Of a stretch of 64,000 nucleotides of DNA, positions 33,794-44,908 are shown piece after piece. Under the pieces are notes generated by a model. It did not search any database. It was not told the DNA's origin and worked only from the letters and a program-made list of their open reading frames with translations. Source of the DNA: an uncultured bacterium. GTDB lineage: Bacteria; Cyanobacteriota; Vampirovibrionia; Gastranaerophilales; Gastranaerophilaceae. Each line of letters begins with the position of its first letter. The stretch's first letter is position 1. Made by a program: the position numbers and the translations under genes. Location: positions 186,001 to 250,000 of the forward strand of contig CASEDF010000004.1 in NCBI GenBank assembly GCA_949286705.1. Direction: 5' to 3'.

Positions 33794-34012
33794 TTAATCG
33801 ACATCTAGTAACGTTTTCGGCTCAACTTTTAAAACTTTGGCAATTGCATATAATGTTTCTATTGTAAAATTTTGCTCACCACGCTCCATTTTACCGATTG
33901 AACCCCTTGTCAATTGTGCAAAATCCGCCAATTCTGCCTGTTTTAAATCTCGCTTTGCCCTTGCGGATTTTATATTCAAACCTACTTTTCGCTTAAATTG
34001 TTTGATGTCCAT
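33794..34012 (-). CDS. Small XRE-family transcriptional regulator (72 aa)
   Basis: A single Cro/C1-type helix-turn-helix domain: GLNIKSARAKRDLKQAELA, the recognition region LTRGSIGKMERGE and TIETLYAIAKVLKVEPKTLL. No second domain, so it is a minimal DNA-binding protein. Divergent from comF across only 40 nt, where a TATAATTATA palindrome lies. The -10 is 8 nt from its ATG and no ribosome binding site is visible, so its mRNA is leaderless or nearly so. It may control itself and comF; this is inference. Confidence 0.88.
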   Translation of the reverse strand: MDIKQFKRKVGLNIKSARAKRDLKQAELADFAQLTRGSIGKMERGEQNFTIETLYAIAKVLKVEPKTLLDVD

Positions 34013-34016
34013 AATT

Positions 34017-34046
34017 TATAATTATACATAAAAAACATGTTATAAT
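34017..34046. promoter_or_regulatory. Compact divergent promoter region, XRE gene / comF
   Basis: TATAATTATA at 34017-34026 reads as a -10 box on both strands, and a second TATAAT lies at 34041-34046, six nucleotides before the comF ATG. -35 matches are weak. The whole gap between the two start codons is 40 nt, so the promoters must overlap. Confidence 0.5.
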
Positions 34047-34052
34047 AAACTT

Positions 34053-34697
34053 ATGAAAGAAAAACTCTTGAGCCTGTTAGACTGGATTTATAAAAAGAAA
34101 TGCTATTTTTGCAAAAGTTCAAAAGAGTCTGTGCGCATGTGCTGCAAATGCTATGACAAGCTCATTCACCTTCCCGTCAAACCCAACAGAATTATAGACG
34201 GGGTGAATATTTACTGCGCGGGTAATTATTCAAATGAATTGCAAAAACTAATCCGCGGGCTTAAATACCATAAACAAAAGGATTTGGCATACTTTCAGGC
34301 AAAATTCATGTATGAATTCTGGCAAAAATTGAATTATGAAGGAGATTTTCAGGTAGTGCCCGTACCTTTGCACGAAAAACGCCGCAAGAAAAGAAAATAC
34401 AACCATATGGAGCTTGTTGCCGTTGAATTTTGCAACCTCACAGGGTATGAGCCGAATTTCAATCTGATTAAAAGAATAAAAGATACCAAACCCCAATACC
34501 GCCTCTCAAAACGTGAACGTGCCGCAAATCTTCACGAAGCTTTTGAAGTAAACAAATCCGCATATATTCAAGGCAAAAAGGTTCTGATACTTGATGACAT
34601 CTGCACAACAGGTTCAACTTTTGAAGAAATGATAAAAGAATTTAAGAAAAACGGGATTTGTGATATAATCTGTTTTGCGACAACAACACCGTTTTAA
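34053..34697 (+). CDS. comF: ComF-family phosphoribosyltransferase-like protein
   Basis: ComF proteins take part in natural transformation, handling incoming single-stranded DNA. The N-terminal zinc finger (C17, C20, C30/31, C33) is followed by LRGLKYHKQKDLA-type sequence (IRGLKYHK), VVPVPLHEKRRKKRKYNH and the PRT signature VLILDDICTTGST (about 176-188). 214 aa is normal. TATAAT lies six nucleotides before the ATG with no Shine-Dalgarno sequence, suggesting a leaderless mRNA. A 110-aa gene follows after 2 nt. Confidence 0.9.
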   Translation: MKEKLLSLLDWIYKKKCYFCKSSKESVRMCCKCYDKLIHLPVKPNRIIDGVNIYCAGNYSNELQKLIRGLKYHKQKDLAYFQAKFMYEFWQKLNYEGDFQVVPVPLHEKRRKKRKYNHMELVAVEFCNLTGYEPNFNLIKRIKDTKPQYRLSKRERAANLHEAFEVNKSAYIQGKKVLILDDICTTGSTFEEMIKEFKKNGICDIICFATTTPF

Positions 34698-34699
34698 TT

Positions 34700-35032
34700 A
34701 TGATTTTAAAAGAATTTGCAAAATATTTACAAAAACATAATGATGATTTAGTAAACAATAAAACCACTGCAACAAAGCTTTTATGCAAGTGGTTGCGTCA
34801 TATTATCCATAAACACCCCAGATCAAATGTCGAAAAAATTATCCACTGCGAAATTATGCTTGCAGAAAACAATAAAGGCGACTTTTTGCTTGTCGGAAAA
34901 TCCGAAAGCGGCAGAACATTAATGAACGCACTGAATAATTTTGCCATGAGTTATGAAAATTATATTATGAGCAGATGGCTTGAAGACAAAAAGCCCCATC
35001 ATTTCACTAACCGTCCAGAGGAACAAAACTAA
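34700..35032 (+). CDS. Unknown 110-aa protein downstream of comF
   Basis: I do not recognise a family. A soluble, His- and Lys-rich small protein with a helical first half (MILKEFAKYLQKHNDDLVNN) and no membrane segment or cysteine cluster. It starts 2 nt after the comF stop with no ribosome binding site, so it is probably translated by coupling. Association with comF is the only functional hint. Confidence 0.7.
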   Translation: MILKEFAKYLQKHNDDLVNNKTTATKLLCKWLRHIIHKHPRSNVEKIIHCEIMLAENNKGDFLLVGKSESGRTLMNALNNFAMSYENYIMSRWLEDKKPHHFTNRPEEQN

Positions 35033-35102
35033 TTACCATATTGGCGGATTTTATTTAATTTTCATGATTTTAAAATAATCTTGAAAATAAAGGGGATTTA
35101 CA

Positions 35103-35954
35103 ATGAATACAATCTACACGGCACCCGTTTGTGAAATGAAAGCATTTAACAATCTTTTTATAGAGCTTACCGCCAAAAACTGCAACCAACGATGCAAACA
35201 CTGCTATATTGACTTTCCGCTCACTAAAAATGTTAAAGATTTTATTCCAATTGACACAATAAAAAATGCGTTGAATGATACAACAAATGAAAATTTAGAA
35301 TGTATTTATCTTACAGGCGCAGAACCTATGACACATCCGGATTTCAACAGTATTTTAAGATTGTGTCTGAAACGAACAAACGTATGTATTTTCACCAACG
35401 GTTCTTTTATAAACGAAAAAAAAGCCAGATTTTTAAAACGCGTAGAGGGCGAAAGCAGCTTTGAAATAATCTTTAAATTAAGTATTGATCATTATAATGA
35501 AGTAAAAAGCGACGACATCCGCGGCAGAGGAACCTACAGACAAGTTCTCCACGCGGTAAAAAGCCTTGTAAAATATGATTTCAACCCTATTCTATGCATA
35601 ACCGATTATTACAATGAAGGCAAAAATACTCTTTTAAAAGAATTCAAAAAAGTATTTGCCAAAATAGGATTTGAAGCACAGGACAATAATTTTAAAATCA
35701 ATATATGGCATGGCAATAACATTTGTGAAAATTTCTCTGACGACTGGAATTCACTGGACTGCGAATACGGCAGAATATTAACTGCAAAAGGAATTTATAC
35801 CTGTCCTTTTTTAGCCAATGACCACAGAGGGCGTTCCGGCAGTACCTTTAAAGATTTTTCCCGTAAAAATCCGCTTGAAACGGATTATTGCCTGACCTGT
35901 ATAAAAAATAAAGATGCTCTTTTTGGAATTGATTACAATCTTTTTAAAGAATAA
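35103..35954 (+). CDS. Orphan radical SAM protein (283 aa)
   Basis: The 4Fe-4S/SAM motif CNQRCKHC is at C27, C31 and C34. TGAEPMTHPDF matches the GGEP-like SAM-binding strand. Additional cysteines lie near the C terminus (LDCEYGR, YTCPFLAND, YCLTCIKNK), as in SPASM-like domains of peptide- or protein-modifying enzymes. No precursor peptide, carrier or cofactor gene is adjacent, so the substrate is unknown. RBS AAAGGGG at good spacing. Monocistronic, convergent with the PilO-like gene with a 2-nt gap. Confidence 0.85.
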   Translation: MNTIYTAPVCEMKAFNNLFIELTAKNCNQRCKHCYIDFPLTKNVKDFIPIDTIKNALNDTTNENLECIYLTGAEPMTHPDFNSILRLCLKRTNVCIFTNGSFINEKKARFLKRVEGESSFEIIFKLSIDHYNEVKSDDIRGRGTYRQVLHAVKSLVKYDFNPILCITDYYNEGKNTLLKEFKKVFAKIGFEAQDNNFKINIWHGNNICENFSDDWNSLDCEYGRILTAKGIYTCPFLANDHRGRSGSTFKDFSRKNPLETDYCLTCIKNKDALFGIDYNLFKE

Positions 35955-35956
35955 GG

Positions 35957-36541
35957 TTATTTTTCAGCATACAGTTTAAGCTGAAATTTAATTATAAGTA
36001 TTTTTTTATCTTTATCGTAAGGTACAATTTCAAATGATGCCATATCTAAAAAATGTTCATGCTTATAAAGTTCTTTTAAAAAACTTTCAAACTCTTTATA
36101 AGTACATATCATTTCAATATCAAGTTTTGCGACGTGATATTTATCAGGAACATTTTTCACAAAATTATCGTCTTTAGGATCATATTCATATTTTATTGAA
36201 CGCGTTTTAATGGCATTGCCGCGGATAAGAGTCAATATTTCGGAAAATTCATTTGCGATAACCGATTCGGTATCCATACCCTTTTCTATTGGCTTAAAGA
36301 CATCTTTAGGAGTGTTATTATTTTCAGCTTCAGCTTTTGCTGTCTTTTCCTTTAGATTTTGTAAAGTTCTTTCTTTATCCGCAAGATTAGTAACAGCCGT
36401 TTTATAATTTTTAGAGATTTCATAAATATCCGTCACAACAGGTACAATTTTGCTTATCATATAGCCGAATACTATAAGCACTAAAAGCAGAATTAAAATT
36501 ATTGATTTAAATTTTCTAAAATATACTTCTATTTCTTGCAT
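35957..36541 (-). CDS. PilO-like (GspM-like) pilus assembly protein
   Basis: 194 aa with one membrane helix at about 13-31, a coiled coil (about 40-75, with LADKERTLQNLKEK) and a C-terminal ferredoxin-like part ending in a beta-strand LIIKFQLKLYAEK. This matches the inner-membrane alignment protein PilO/GspM, which joins PilM and PilN. It follows the PilM-PilN fusion on the same strand after 21 nt. Sequence similarity is weak in this family, so the call leans on topology and neighbour. Confidence 0.75.
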   Translation of the reverse strand: MQEIEVYFRKFKSIILILLLVLIVFGYMISKIVPVVTDIYEISKNYKTAVTNLADKERTLQNLKEKTAKAEAENNNTPKDVFKPIEKGMDTESVIANEFSEILTLIRGNAIKTRSIKYEYDPKDDNFVKNVPDKYHVAKLDIEMICTYKEFESFLKELYKHEHFLDMASFEIVPYDKDKKILIIKFQLKLYAEK

Positions 36542-36562
36542 TATATTATCCTTATTATGACG

Positions 36563-38269
36563 TTACCCGCCAATATCAACAGGCTCCAGATCGTTAACCT
36601 TCTTTGTTGATTTGGCATTTTTTGATGCGCCGGAGTTAGCATCCGCTGCATTCTTTTTATCATCTTTAGCAGAAGGATTTAATTCGCTTTCCGCCATATT
36701 TGTAATTTCAAAATCATACATAGTAGGCATATCAGAAGCTACCGCATCATCAATTGAATCAGATATCATCTCAAGTTTATGCAAACGCAATTGATTATCT
36801 ATCAAAGAATCTTTCATATTCTTATAGAATATATAGATATCCTCAACATCTTCGGATATACCTTTAATATCAAATTTGCCTTTATCTTTTGCGGAAAAAT
36901 AAGTAATCCACAAATCCGCAGGCACGGATTCACCTAAAGCAGAGTACGCAATAAGTTTTGTTCTGTTATATTTTAATACATTTTCTATTTCAGTTTTAAT
37001 AACGAAATTTCCGGATTCAGAGGCTAATTCCGTAAGCTTTTTAATTTCAGCTTCTACATTTTTAATCTTAGAATTTATCTCATCAAGCTGTGCTTTATTT
37101 TTCTTTTGAATTACCGGAAGCGTCAACATAGCAATCAATGAAGGAATAATTAATATGCCGGCAATAACAAAAGATATTTTTTTCATAACCGTTTCGGTTA
37201 AAACAATTTCTTTATCATTAAAAGTAAACGAAATACTTTCTTCCCCGCCGGAAGACATTTCACTCGGCTTGTTGCCTGAAAAATCGAGTCTGACAGGATA
37301 ATCGCACACTCTGGAAACCGCAATACCAACGGATTCAAGAGATATTTTCATAACCTGATCAGGCAATATATTCAAACTAACCGATAAAATTTCTCTTTTT
37401 CTAAAGCTGTTATTTTCAAGAAAATCAACTTTCCCTTCAAAAGACATTTTGGAAACCAAATGTTCTGCACTGACCAAGTCTGTTTCTGAAACAACATAGA
37501 GATAATTAGTAGGAGAATTCATCAATGCGATTTGAGCGGACGCATTTATAACCTCATATATTTCGTCAAGTTCATATGTTTTTAATGCCAACGGTTCTTC
37601 ATAATAGTCAACAATATTTTTCCCCGATAAAGAAACCAGACTATATCCGGTAGAATTTACTATCATTAAATTCCACGGAGTACCACCCTCCATTTGAGTT
37701 TCGGTTAAACCGGAAAATAACAGGGCACGCAAATTTGAAACTAAAGAAATTTCAACTCCGCTAAGATTAGCACCCATTTCAGTCAAAATTTCTTTTATCT
37801 TATCAATAGCAGTCTTTTGAACGGCGGAATAAAATATTGTTCTTGTATCTGAAGCACTGTTTGAATTACCTTCAAACCAGCTTACAACAGGCTCACATCT
37901 TTTAAAAATATATGATTGCTCCACTTCTGATATAACGGCTTCAGTGACACCATCGTCATTTAATAAAAGAGGAAGATCTACCTTACCAAAATACACCATG
38001 GGCAAATTTAATACAATATTACACTTCGGATTGATATTTAAGTCATGAAACAATTCCTGCAAAACATTTTTAAAATCATCATAATTAGAGATTTCTCTCA
38101 TGGAATCACTATATTCAAGAGGCTTATGCCCGTAGGTCTTTACGGATTTTATAACCGGATCCACCTGAATCAACTCAAGCCCCACACCGGGTGTTACAGA
38201 TAAATATACTATCTCCTTACTTCCGGCACCTAATTGTGATAATAAGTCATTTATAAATTTCTCTATCAT
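36563..38269 (-). CDS. PilM-PilN fusion protein (GspL-like architecture)
   Basis: 568 aa. Residues 1-355 resemble the actin-like PilM domain of type IV pilus systems (NIVLNLPMVYFGKVDLP, ISEVEQSYIFKRCEPV, AGANLSGVEIS-type TEMGANLSGVEISLVSNLRA). A membrane helix at about 364-386 is followed by a coiled coil (QLDEINSKIKNVEAEIKKL) and a PilN-like periplasmic domain with LWITYFSAKDKGKFDIKG. In most type IV pili PilM and PilN are separate; a fused form is the layout of GspL in type II secretion. A disordered Ala/Asp/Lys tail ends it. A PilO-like gene follows. Confidence 0.78.
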   Translation of the reverse strand: MIEKFINDLLSQLGAGSKEIVYLSVTPGVGLELIQVDPVIKSVKTYGHKPLEYSDSMREISNYDDFKNVLQELFHDLNINPKCNIVLNLPMVYFGKVDLPLLLNDDGVTEAVISEVEQSYIFKRCEPVVSWFEGNSNSASDTRTIFYSAVQKTAIDKIKEILTEMGANLSGVEISLVSNLRALLFSGLTETQMEGGTPWNLMIVNSTGYSLVSLSGKNIVDYYEEPLALKTYELDEIYEVINASAQIALMNSPTNYLYVVSETDLVSAEHLVSKMSFEGKVDFLENNSFRKREILSVSLNILPDQVMKISLESVGIAVSRVCDYPVRLDFSGNKPSEMSSGGEESISFTFNDKEIVLTETVMKKISFVIAGILIIPSLIAMLTLPVIQKKNKAQLDEINSKIKNVEAEIKKLTELASESGNFVIKTEIENVLKYNRTKLIAYSALGESVPADLWITYFSAKDKGKFDIKGISEDVEDIYIFYKNMKDSLIDNQLRLHKLEMISDSIDDAVASDMPTMYDFEITNMAESELNPSAKDDKKNAADANSGASKNAKSTKKVNDLEPVDIGG

Positions 38270-38374
38270 AATTTCCGTTAATTTGCATTAAATTCTTATT
38301 TTTATTATACAATATATTTTATAAACATTCCAAAATTAACATAAATTTACACTACATGGAGGATAATCACCTTA

Positions 38375-39349
38375 ATGGAAGGAATAACAGAAAAAATCAA
38401 TAAATTAAAGAGGGAGAAAAATGCCGTAATTCTTGCGCACTGCTACCAGAATGCCGAAATAGATGAAGTAGCGGATTATGTAGGCGATTCCTTATATTTA
38501 AGCCAGATGGCGGCAAAAACCGATGCTGACATAATAGTTTTTGCGGGGGTATATTTTATGGCTCAAACCGCAAAAATTCTCTCACCTGATAAAAAAGTTT
38601 TACTGCCGAGGCTTGAATCCGGCTGTCTTATGGCAGATATGATTAATTTGCAGCAGCTGAGGGAATTCAAATCAAAATATCCGAATATTCCGACGGTATG
38701 TTACATAAATTCAACAGCGGAAGTCAAATCGGAATGCGACATCTGCTGCACAAGTTCCAACGCAATTAAAATTGTAGACAGCTTAAAAGCTGAAAAAGTA
38801 TTATTTTTGCCCGACACATATCTTGGGAAATGGGTAGAATCAAAACTGAAAGGCGTTGAAGTTATCACCTATCCGGGGTACTGCCCGACACATTTGAGAA
38901 TAAAAGCGGAAGACATCATCTCAATGCGCAAAAAATATCCTGAAGCAAAAATTTTAACCCATCCGGAATGCCACAAATCCGTCACGGAGATTTCCGATTA
39001 CGTAGGCAGCACAACAGGTATTATGAAATACGCACAAGAAAGCAAAGCAAAACAATTCATAATTGCGACAGAAAAAGGTGTTTACGACAGACTCAAACGT
39101 GACCTTCCGGAAAAAGAATTCATAATGATAAAAGACAATATCATCTGTCCGAACATGAAATGGCATACGCTGGATGATATTTATAACGCACTTTTACACG
39201 AACAGCATGAAATTGATGTTGAAAAAGGTTTAGCCGAAAAAGCTCTCGGCTGCATTGACAGAATGCTGGAGTGTTCAAATAAATCAGATAATTTGCCCTC
39301 TACCCCTGGGAGAGGGCGGCACGTAGTGCCGGGTGAGGGTTTCAAATAA
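38375..39349 (+). CDS. nadA: Quinolinate synthase
   Basis: Makes quinolinate from iminoaspartate and dihydroxyacetone phosphate in NAD synthesis, using a 4Fe-4S cluster. Family blocks: AVILAHCYQNAEIDEVADYVGDSL (given in two parts: AVILAHCYQNAEI, DEVADYVGDSL), VFAGVYFMAQTAKIL, VCYINSTAEVKSECDICCTSSNA (VCYINSTAEVKS, ECDICCTSSNA) and HPECHKSV, with the cluster cysteines. The last ~20 residues (from NLPSTPGRGRH on) are encoded by a palindromic repeat and are not part of the normal enzyme. RBS GGAGGATAA. Confidence 0.95.
   Translation: MEGITEKINKLKREKNAVILAHCYQNAEIDEVADYVGDSLYLSQMAAKTDADIIVFAGVYFMAQTAKILSPDKKVLLPRLESGCLMADMINLQQLREFKSKYPNIPTVCYINSTAEVKSECDICCTSSNAIKIVDSLKAEKVLFLPDTYLGKWVESKLKGVEVITYPGYCPTHLRIKAEDIISMRKKYPEAKILTHPECHKSVTEISDYVGSTTGIMKYAQESKAKQFIIATEKGVYDRLKRDLPEKEFIMIKDNIICPNMKWHTLDDIYNALLHEQHEIDVEKGLAEKALGCIDRMLECSNKSDNLPSTPGRGRHVVPGEGFK
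39296..39339 (+). repeat. Palindromic repeat forming the nadA 3' end
   Basis: CCCTCT-acccctggg-AGAGGG followed by CGGCAC-gta-GTGCCG and GGTGAGGG. Two adjacent hairpins, GC-rich against an AT-rich gene. It is translated as the extra NadA tail and ends 8 nt before the rlmB start. A different sequence family from the ATTCTGAA elements. Confidence 0.75.
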
Positions 39350-40092
39350 TGAGCGACATTATTTTCGGCAAAAATTCAGTTCTGGAAGCATTGATTTCCG
39401 GTGACAGAGAAATAAATAAAATTCTCATATCCAAAAATCTTCACAGCGATGCAAAATTGAACAAAATCAAAGACCTCGCACAAAAAAACGGCGTTGTATA
39501 TCAATTTGTCGCAAAAGAAAAATTTCAAGCTTATGCCGAATATAATCATCAAGGCGTAATCGCACAAATTTCACCTATCAGATACACGGAACTTGACGAC
39601 TTTTTGAATAAACCCTATTCAAATGCCTCTTTAGTCATTTTAGATGGCGTTGAAGATCCGCACAATCTTGGAGCAATAATAAGAACCTGCGTTTGTGCGG
39701 GTGCTGCGGGAATAATTATACCGTCAAGACGAAATGTTCTTGTGAATTCAATAGTCGAAAAAACAAGCGCCGGTGCGATTAATCACATTCCGATTATAAA
39801 AGTCAATAGCCTTGTTAACGCTGTACAGCAGCTAAAAAATCAGGACTGGTGGATAATTGCCACAGACGCATCCGCAAAAGATAATTATTACAACATAGAT
39901 TATTGCAATATGAATTCCGCAATAATAATGGGCGCGGAACACGCAGGAGTTTCAAAATCCCTGTTAAAACTTTCGGATTTTGTTGTAAAAATCCCGATGA
40001 TGAACGATTTCAACTCTCTCAACGTATCCAATGCCCTGAGCGCAATAATCTTTGAAACTTTAAGACAAAAGTTAAATAATATTAAAAAATAA
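39349..40092 (+). CDS. rlmB: 23S rRNA 2'-O-methyltransferase, SpoU/TrmH family
   Basis: SPOUT-class methyltransferase. An N-terminal substrate-binding domain (FGKNSVLEALISGDREINKI, about 4-23) is followed by the knotted catalytic domain with LDGVEDPHNLGAIIRTC, ATDASAKDNYY, IIMGAEHAGVSKSLL and NDFNSLNVSNALSAIIFE. 247 aa fits RlmB, which methylates G2251; other SpoU members modify different 23S or tRNA sites. It overlaps the nadA stop by one base (TAATG). Confidence 0.9.
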   Translation: MSDIIFGKNSVLEALISGDREINKILISKNLHSDAKLNKIKDLAQKNGVVYQFVAKEKFQAYAEYNHQGVIAQISPIRYTELDDFLNKPYSNASLVILDGVEDPHNLGAIIRTCVCAGAAGIIIPSRRNVLVNSIVEKTSAGAINHIPIIKVNSLVNAVQQLKNQDWWIIATDASAKDNYYNIDYCNMNSAIIMGAEHAGVSKSLLKLSDFVVKIPMMNDFNSLNVSNALSAIIFETLRQKLNNIKK

Positions 40093-40137
40093 ACTTATCT
40101 TAAAAAGATGTTGTAATATAAAATTACGGAGCAAAAC

Positions 40138-41139
40138 ATGAAAAAAGAGTTTGAAAAATTTGGCATACTGACCGATGATATATCTGATGAAAACATAGAT
40201 TTTCATAAAATTCAGGAAGAAGATGACGACGATAATGTTCTTGAATCGGTCGAGGATCCGAAAGTGCAGGAAAGTCTGTCATCGGTCAATTCTGATGACA
40301 GTGTAAGACTTTATCTCCAGCAAATCGGGAAAATTCCGCTTTTATCATCCGAACAGGAGCTTGATCTTGCAAAAAAAATTAAAGACCAGCACGATGAGTT
40401 TTCAAAAGATTTGCTTGTAAATGCCAACCTAAGACTGGTTGTAAGTATCGCAAAAAAATACATCGGACGCGGACTTTCATTTCTTGATTTAATTCAGGAA
40501 GGCAATATGGGCTTGATGAAGGCGGCAGGACGCTTTGACTATACAAAAGGTTACAAATTTTCGACCTATGCGACATGGTGGATTCAACAGTCAATTACCC
40601 GCGCAATTGCAGACAAGGCAAGGATTATAAGACTTCCGATACACATGATAGAATCTCTTGGCAAAATTCGCCGCGCCACACTGGATTTGACAACAGAACT
40701 CGGACACACTCCCACAAAACAAGAAATCGCATACAGACTGGGGGTTCCCGTAAGCAAATTAACCTCAATTGTTAAAGCTGCACAATCCACAATAAGCATG
40801 GACACACCCGCAAGCTCCGACGAAGATGCAACAAAATTATCCGATTTTATTGTGGATGAAAGCACAATAACACCTGACAGCAGAGTTTCACAGGAAAATT
40901 TGCTTGAAGATATCAGAAAAATTCTAAACCAATTAAGCCAGAAAGAACGTGATGTCTTAATTTTGCGCTACGGGCTTGATAATAACGGAGCCAAAAAAAC
41001 CCTTGACGAAATCGGCTCACAATACGGGGTTTCCAGAGAACGTATAAGACAAATCGAAAACCGCGCAATCGCCAAGCTTAAAAAACTATGTAAAAACAAA
41101 AAATTGACAGTTGGTTTGAAAAACTATTTTGGAGAGTAA
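40138..41139 (+). CDS. rpoD: Primary sigma factor (RpoD/SigA)
   Basis: Vegetative sigma factor. Region 1.2 (DSVRLYLQQIGKIPLLSSEQE), region 2 (NLRLVVSIAKKYIGRGLSF, GNMGLMKAAGRFDYTKGYKF, STYATWWIQQSITRAIADK), region 3 (RLPIHMIESLGKIRRATLDL) and region 4.2 (LDEIGSQYGVSRERIRQIENRA) are all present. At 333 aa with a short acidic region 1.1, it is the compact cyanobacterial/Gram-positive type. The promoters read in this window match TTGACA-N17-TATAAT as this factor would recognise. RBS ACGGAGC. Confidence 0.95.
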   Translation: MKKEFEKFGILTDDISDENIDFHKIQEEDDDDNVLESVEDPKVQESLSSVNSDDSVRLYLQQIGKIPLLSSEQELDLAKKIKDQHDEFSKDLLVNANLRLVVSIAKKYIGRGLSFLDLIQEGNMGLMKAAGRFDYTKGYKFSTYATWWIQQSITRAIADKARIIRLPIHMIESLGKIRRATLDLTTELGHTPTKQEIAYRLGVPVSKLTSIVKAAQSTISMDTPASSDEDATKLSDFIVDESTITPDSRVSQENLLEDIRKILNQLSQKERDVLILRYGLDNNGAKKTLDEIGSQYGVSRERIRQIENRAIAKLKKLCKNKKLTVGLKNYFGE

Positions 41140-41345
41140 TTTTCATCTTTACAAATTCCGAAAAGACTATCTTGCAAATCCAAAATCAAACGAATTTGTT
41201 TTTGAATAATTAATAACAGTACGGTAATTTTAGAACAATCTTCTTCCGAAATTTCACAATACTTTGTGAGAATTTCAACCAAATTTTCAATATTCGTAAG
41301 TTGATTATTTATTTCAAAAAGTTTGTCAACTATTTCTTTGTTCAT
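41124..41345 (-). CDS. Small unknown helical protein (73 aa)
   Basis: A Leu/Ile/Glu-rich, entirely helical small protein (MNKEIVDKLFEINNQLTNIE ... LLLIIQKQIRLILDLQDSLF) with several heptad-like stretches. No known family. It overlaps the 3' end of rpoD by 16 bp and has an AGGTGA upstream of its ATG, with a TATAATTATA palindrome just beyond. Divergent from a second small XRE gene. Expression is plausible but unproven. Confidence 0.55.
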   Translation of the reverse strand: MNKEIVDKLFEINNQLTNIENLVEILTKYCEISEEDCSKITVLLLIIQKQIRLILDLQDSLFGICKDENYSPK

Positions 41346-41359
41346 TTTTAAATTTCACC

Positions 41360-41369
41360 TATAATTATA
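41360..41369. promoter_or_regulatory. Palindromic -10-like box TATAATTATA
   Basis: The same 10-bp palindrome as at 32488 and 34017, again in a gap between divergent genes (73-aa gene leftward, XRE gene rightward). It reads as -10 on both strands. Confidence 0.45.
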
Positions 41370-41433
41370 ATTTTTATAAATGCAGTCGCAATAATTACAA
41401 TTATAGCTGATTATATTTAAATTGCAATACCTT

Positions 41434-41439
41434 TATAAT
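41434..41439 (+). promoter_or_regulatory. -10 box six nucleotides before the XRE start (leaderless)
   Basis: TATAAT followed by GAAAAA and the ATG at 41446. There is no ribosome binding site between them. The -35 is weak. Confidence 0.55.
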
Positions 41440-41445
41440 GAAAAA

Positions 41446-41667
41446 ATGGAACAAAAAAGATTATTGAAAAATATCGCAGATAATATCAGACTTCTCAGAA
41501 CAAAACACAGGATAAGTCAAGAGTTACTCGCCGAAAAAATACAAATGAGTAATCAACAAATAAGTTCCATTGAAAATGAATTATCCGAACCTAAAATTTC
41601 AACATTAGTAAAAATAGCCGAAGTATTTAACGTAACAGTAAACGACCTGATCTGCGAACCTAAATAA
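41446..41667 (+). CDS. Small XRE-family transcriptional regulator (73 aa)
   Basis: Single Cro/C1-type helix-turn-helix domain: NIADNIRLLRTKHRISQELLAEK, recognition helix MSNQQISSIENELSEP and ISTLVKIAEVFNVTVNDLI. The open frame can be extended to a TTG at 41422, but that would translate the -10 box; the ATG at 41446 gives the normal domain start MEQKRLLKNIADNIR. Probably leaderless. It is the third XRE-type sequence in the window, with those at 33794 and the remnant at 24614. Target unknown. Confidence 0.88.
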   Translation: MEQKRLLKNIADNIRLLRTKHRISQELLAEKIQMSNQQISSIENELSEPKISTLVKIAEVFNVTVNDLICEPK

Positions 41668-41753
41668 AATATTTTTCTGTAACCCTGATAAAGCGCTACC
41701 CAACTATAAATCAATAATACACGTCCTTTTCTCTTATTAAATTTGTGGTATAA

Positions 41754-44169
<2,416 letters not shown>

Positions 44170-44173
<4 letters not shown>

Positions 44174-44895
44174 AAAAGATTTTATTAGGAGCATTGCTTG
44201 CAGGGATTTTGGCAGCACCTGCGGTTTTTGCGGAAACAGAACGCGGGTTTGTAAGCGCAACTGCCACAGCTAATAAAGAACTTGCACCTGACACCGTTGA
44301 AATTTCAATCGCTGTCGTAACTTATGATAACAAATCAATGCAAAAAGCTACTTTAGAGAATAAACAGCTTTCCGACAAATTATATAATGCGATGAAAGGT
44401 TTGATAACACCTGCAAACGGCGACTGGGTTAAAACATCAGATTACAGCGCACAGCCTGTTTATGTATACACAAATAACAAAAGAAATTTTGACAAATACG
44501 AAGTTTCAAACAGAATTATTGTTCACACCAAATCAATTGATAAAGCAGGCGACATAATTGATCAGGCAATAACTCTGGGCGCGACAAATATTGATAACCT
44601 TAATTTCACAATATCTTCTTACGAAAAACAATGCGACGGTCTGCTAAGTGAGGCTACCCAAAAAACACGCGCAAGAGCGGAACTTCTTGCAAAAGCCGCA
44701 GGAACTGTTATTACAGGGACAAAATCAATCTCCGCAAGCTGCAACACAACAGGCGTATCCCAAAGAATTATGTATAATATGATGGCAAAATCTTCCGTGG
44801 CAGATTCAGAAGCTGCTATGGGAAGCTCAACACCCATTGCAACAGGTGTCATCAAAATTTACGCAAACGTGAACGCAAGTTATTTTGTGAAATAA
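44170..44895 (+). CDS. Exported SIMPL-domain protein (DUF541)
   Basis: A signal peptide (MKKILLGALLAGILAAPAVFA, about 21 residues with AFA-type cleavage) precedes a SIMPL domain: RGFVSATATANKELAPDTVE, LSDKLYNAMKGL, YEVSNRIIVHTKSIDKAGDII and the C-terminal IATGVIKIYANVNASYFV. Known members are periplasmic or outer-membrane proteins of oxidative-stress or signalling type, but no enzymatic function is established. 241 aa is normal. Last gene of the ligA operon. Confidence 0.88.
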
Positions 44896-44908
44896 TATAA
44901 AAATATTA

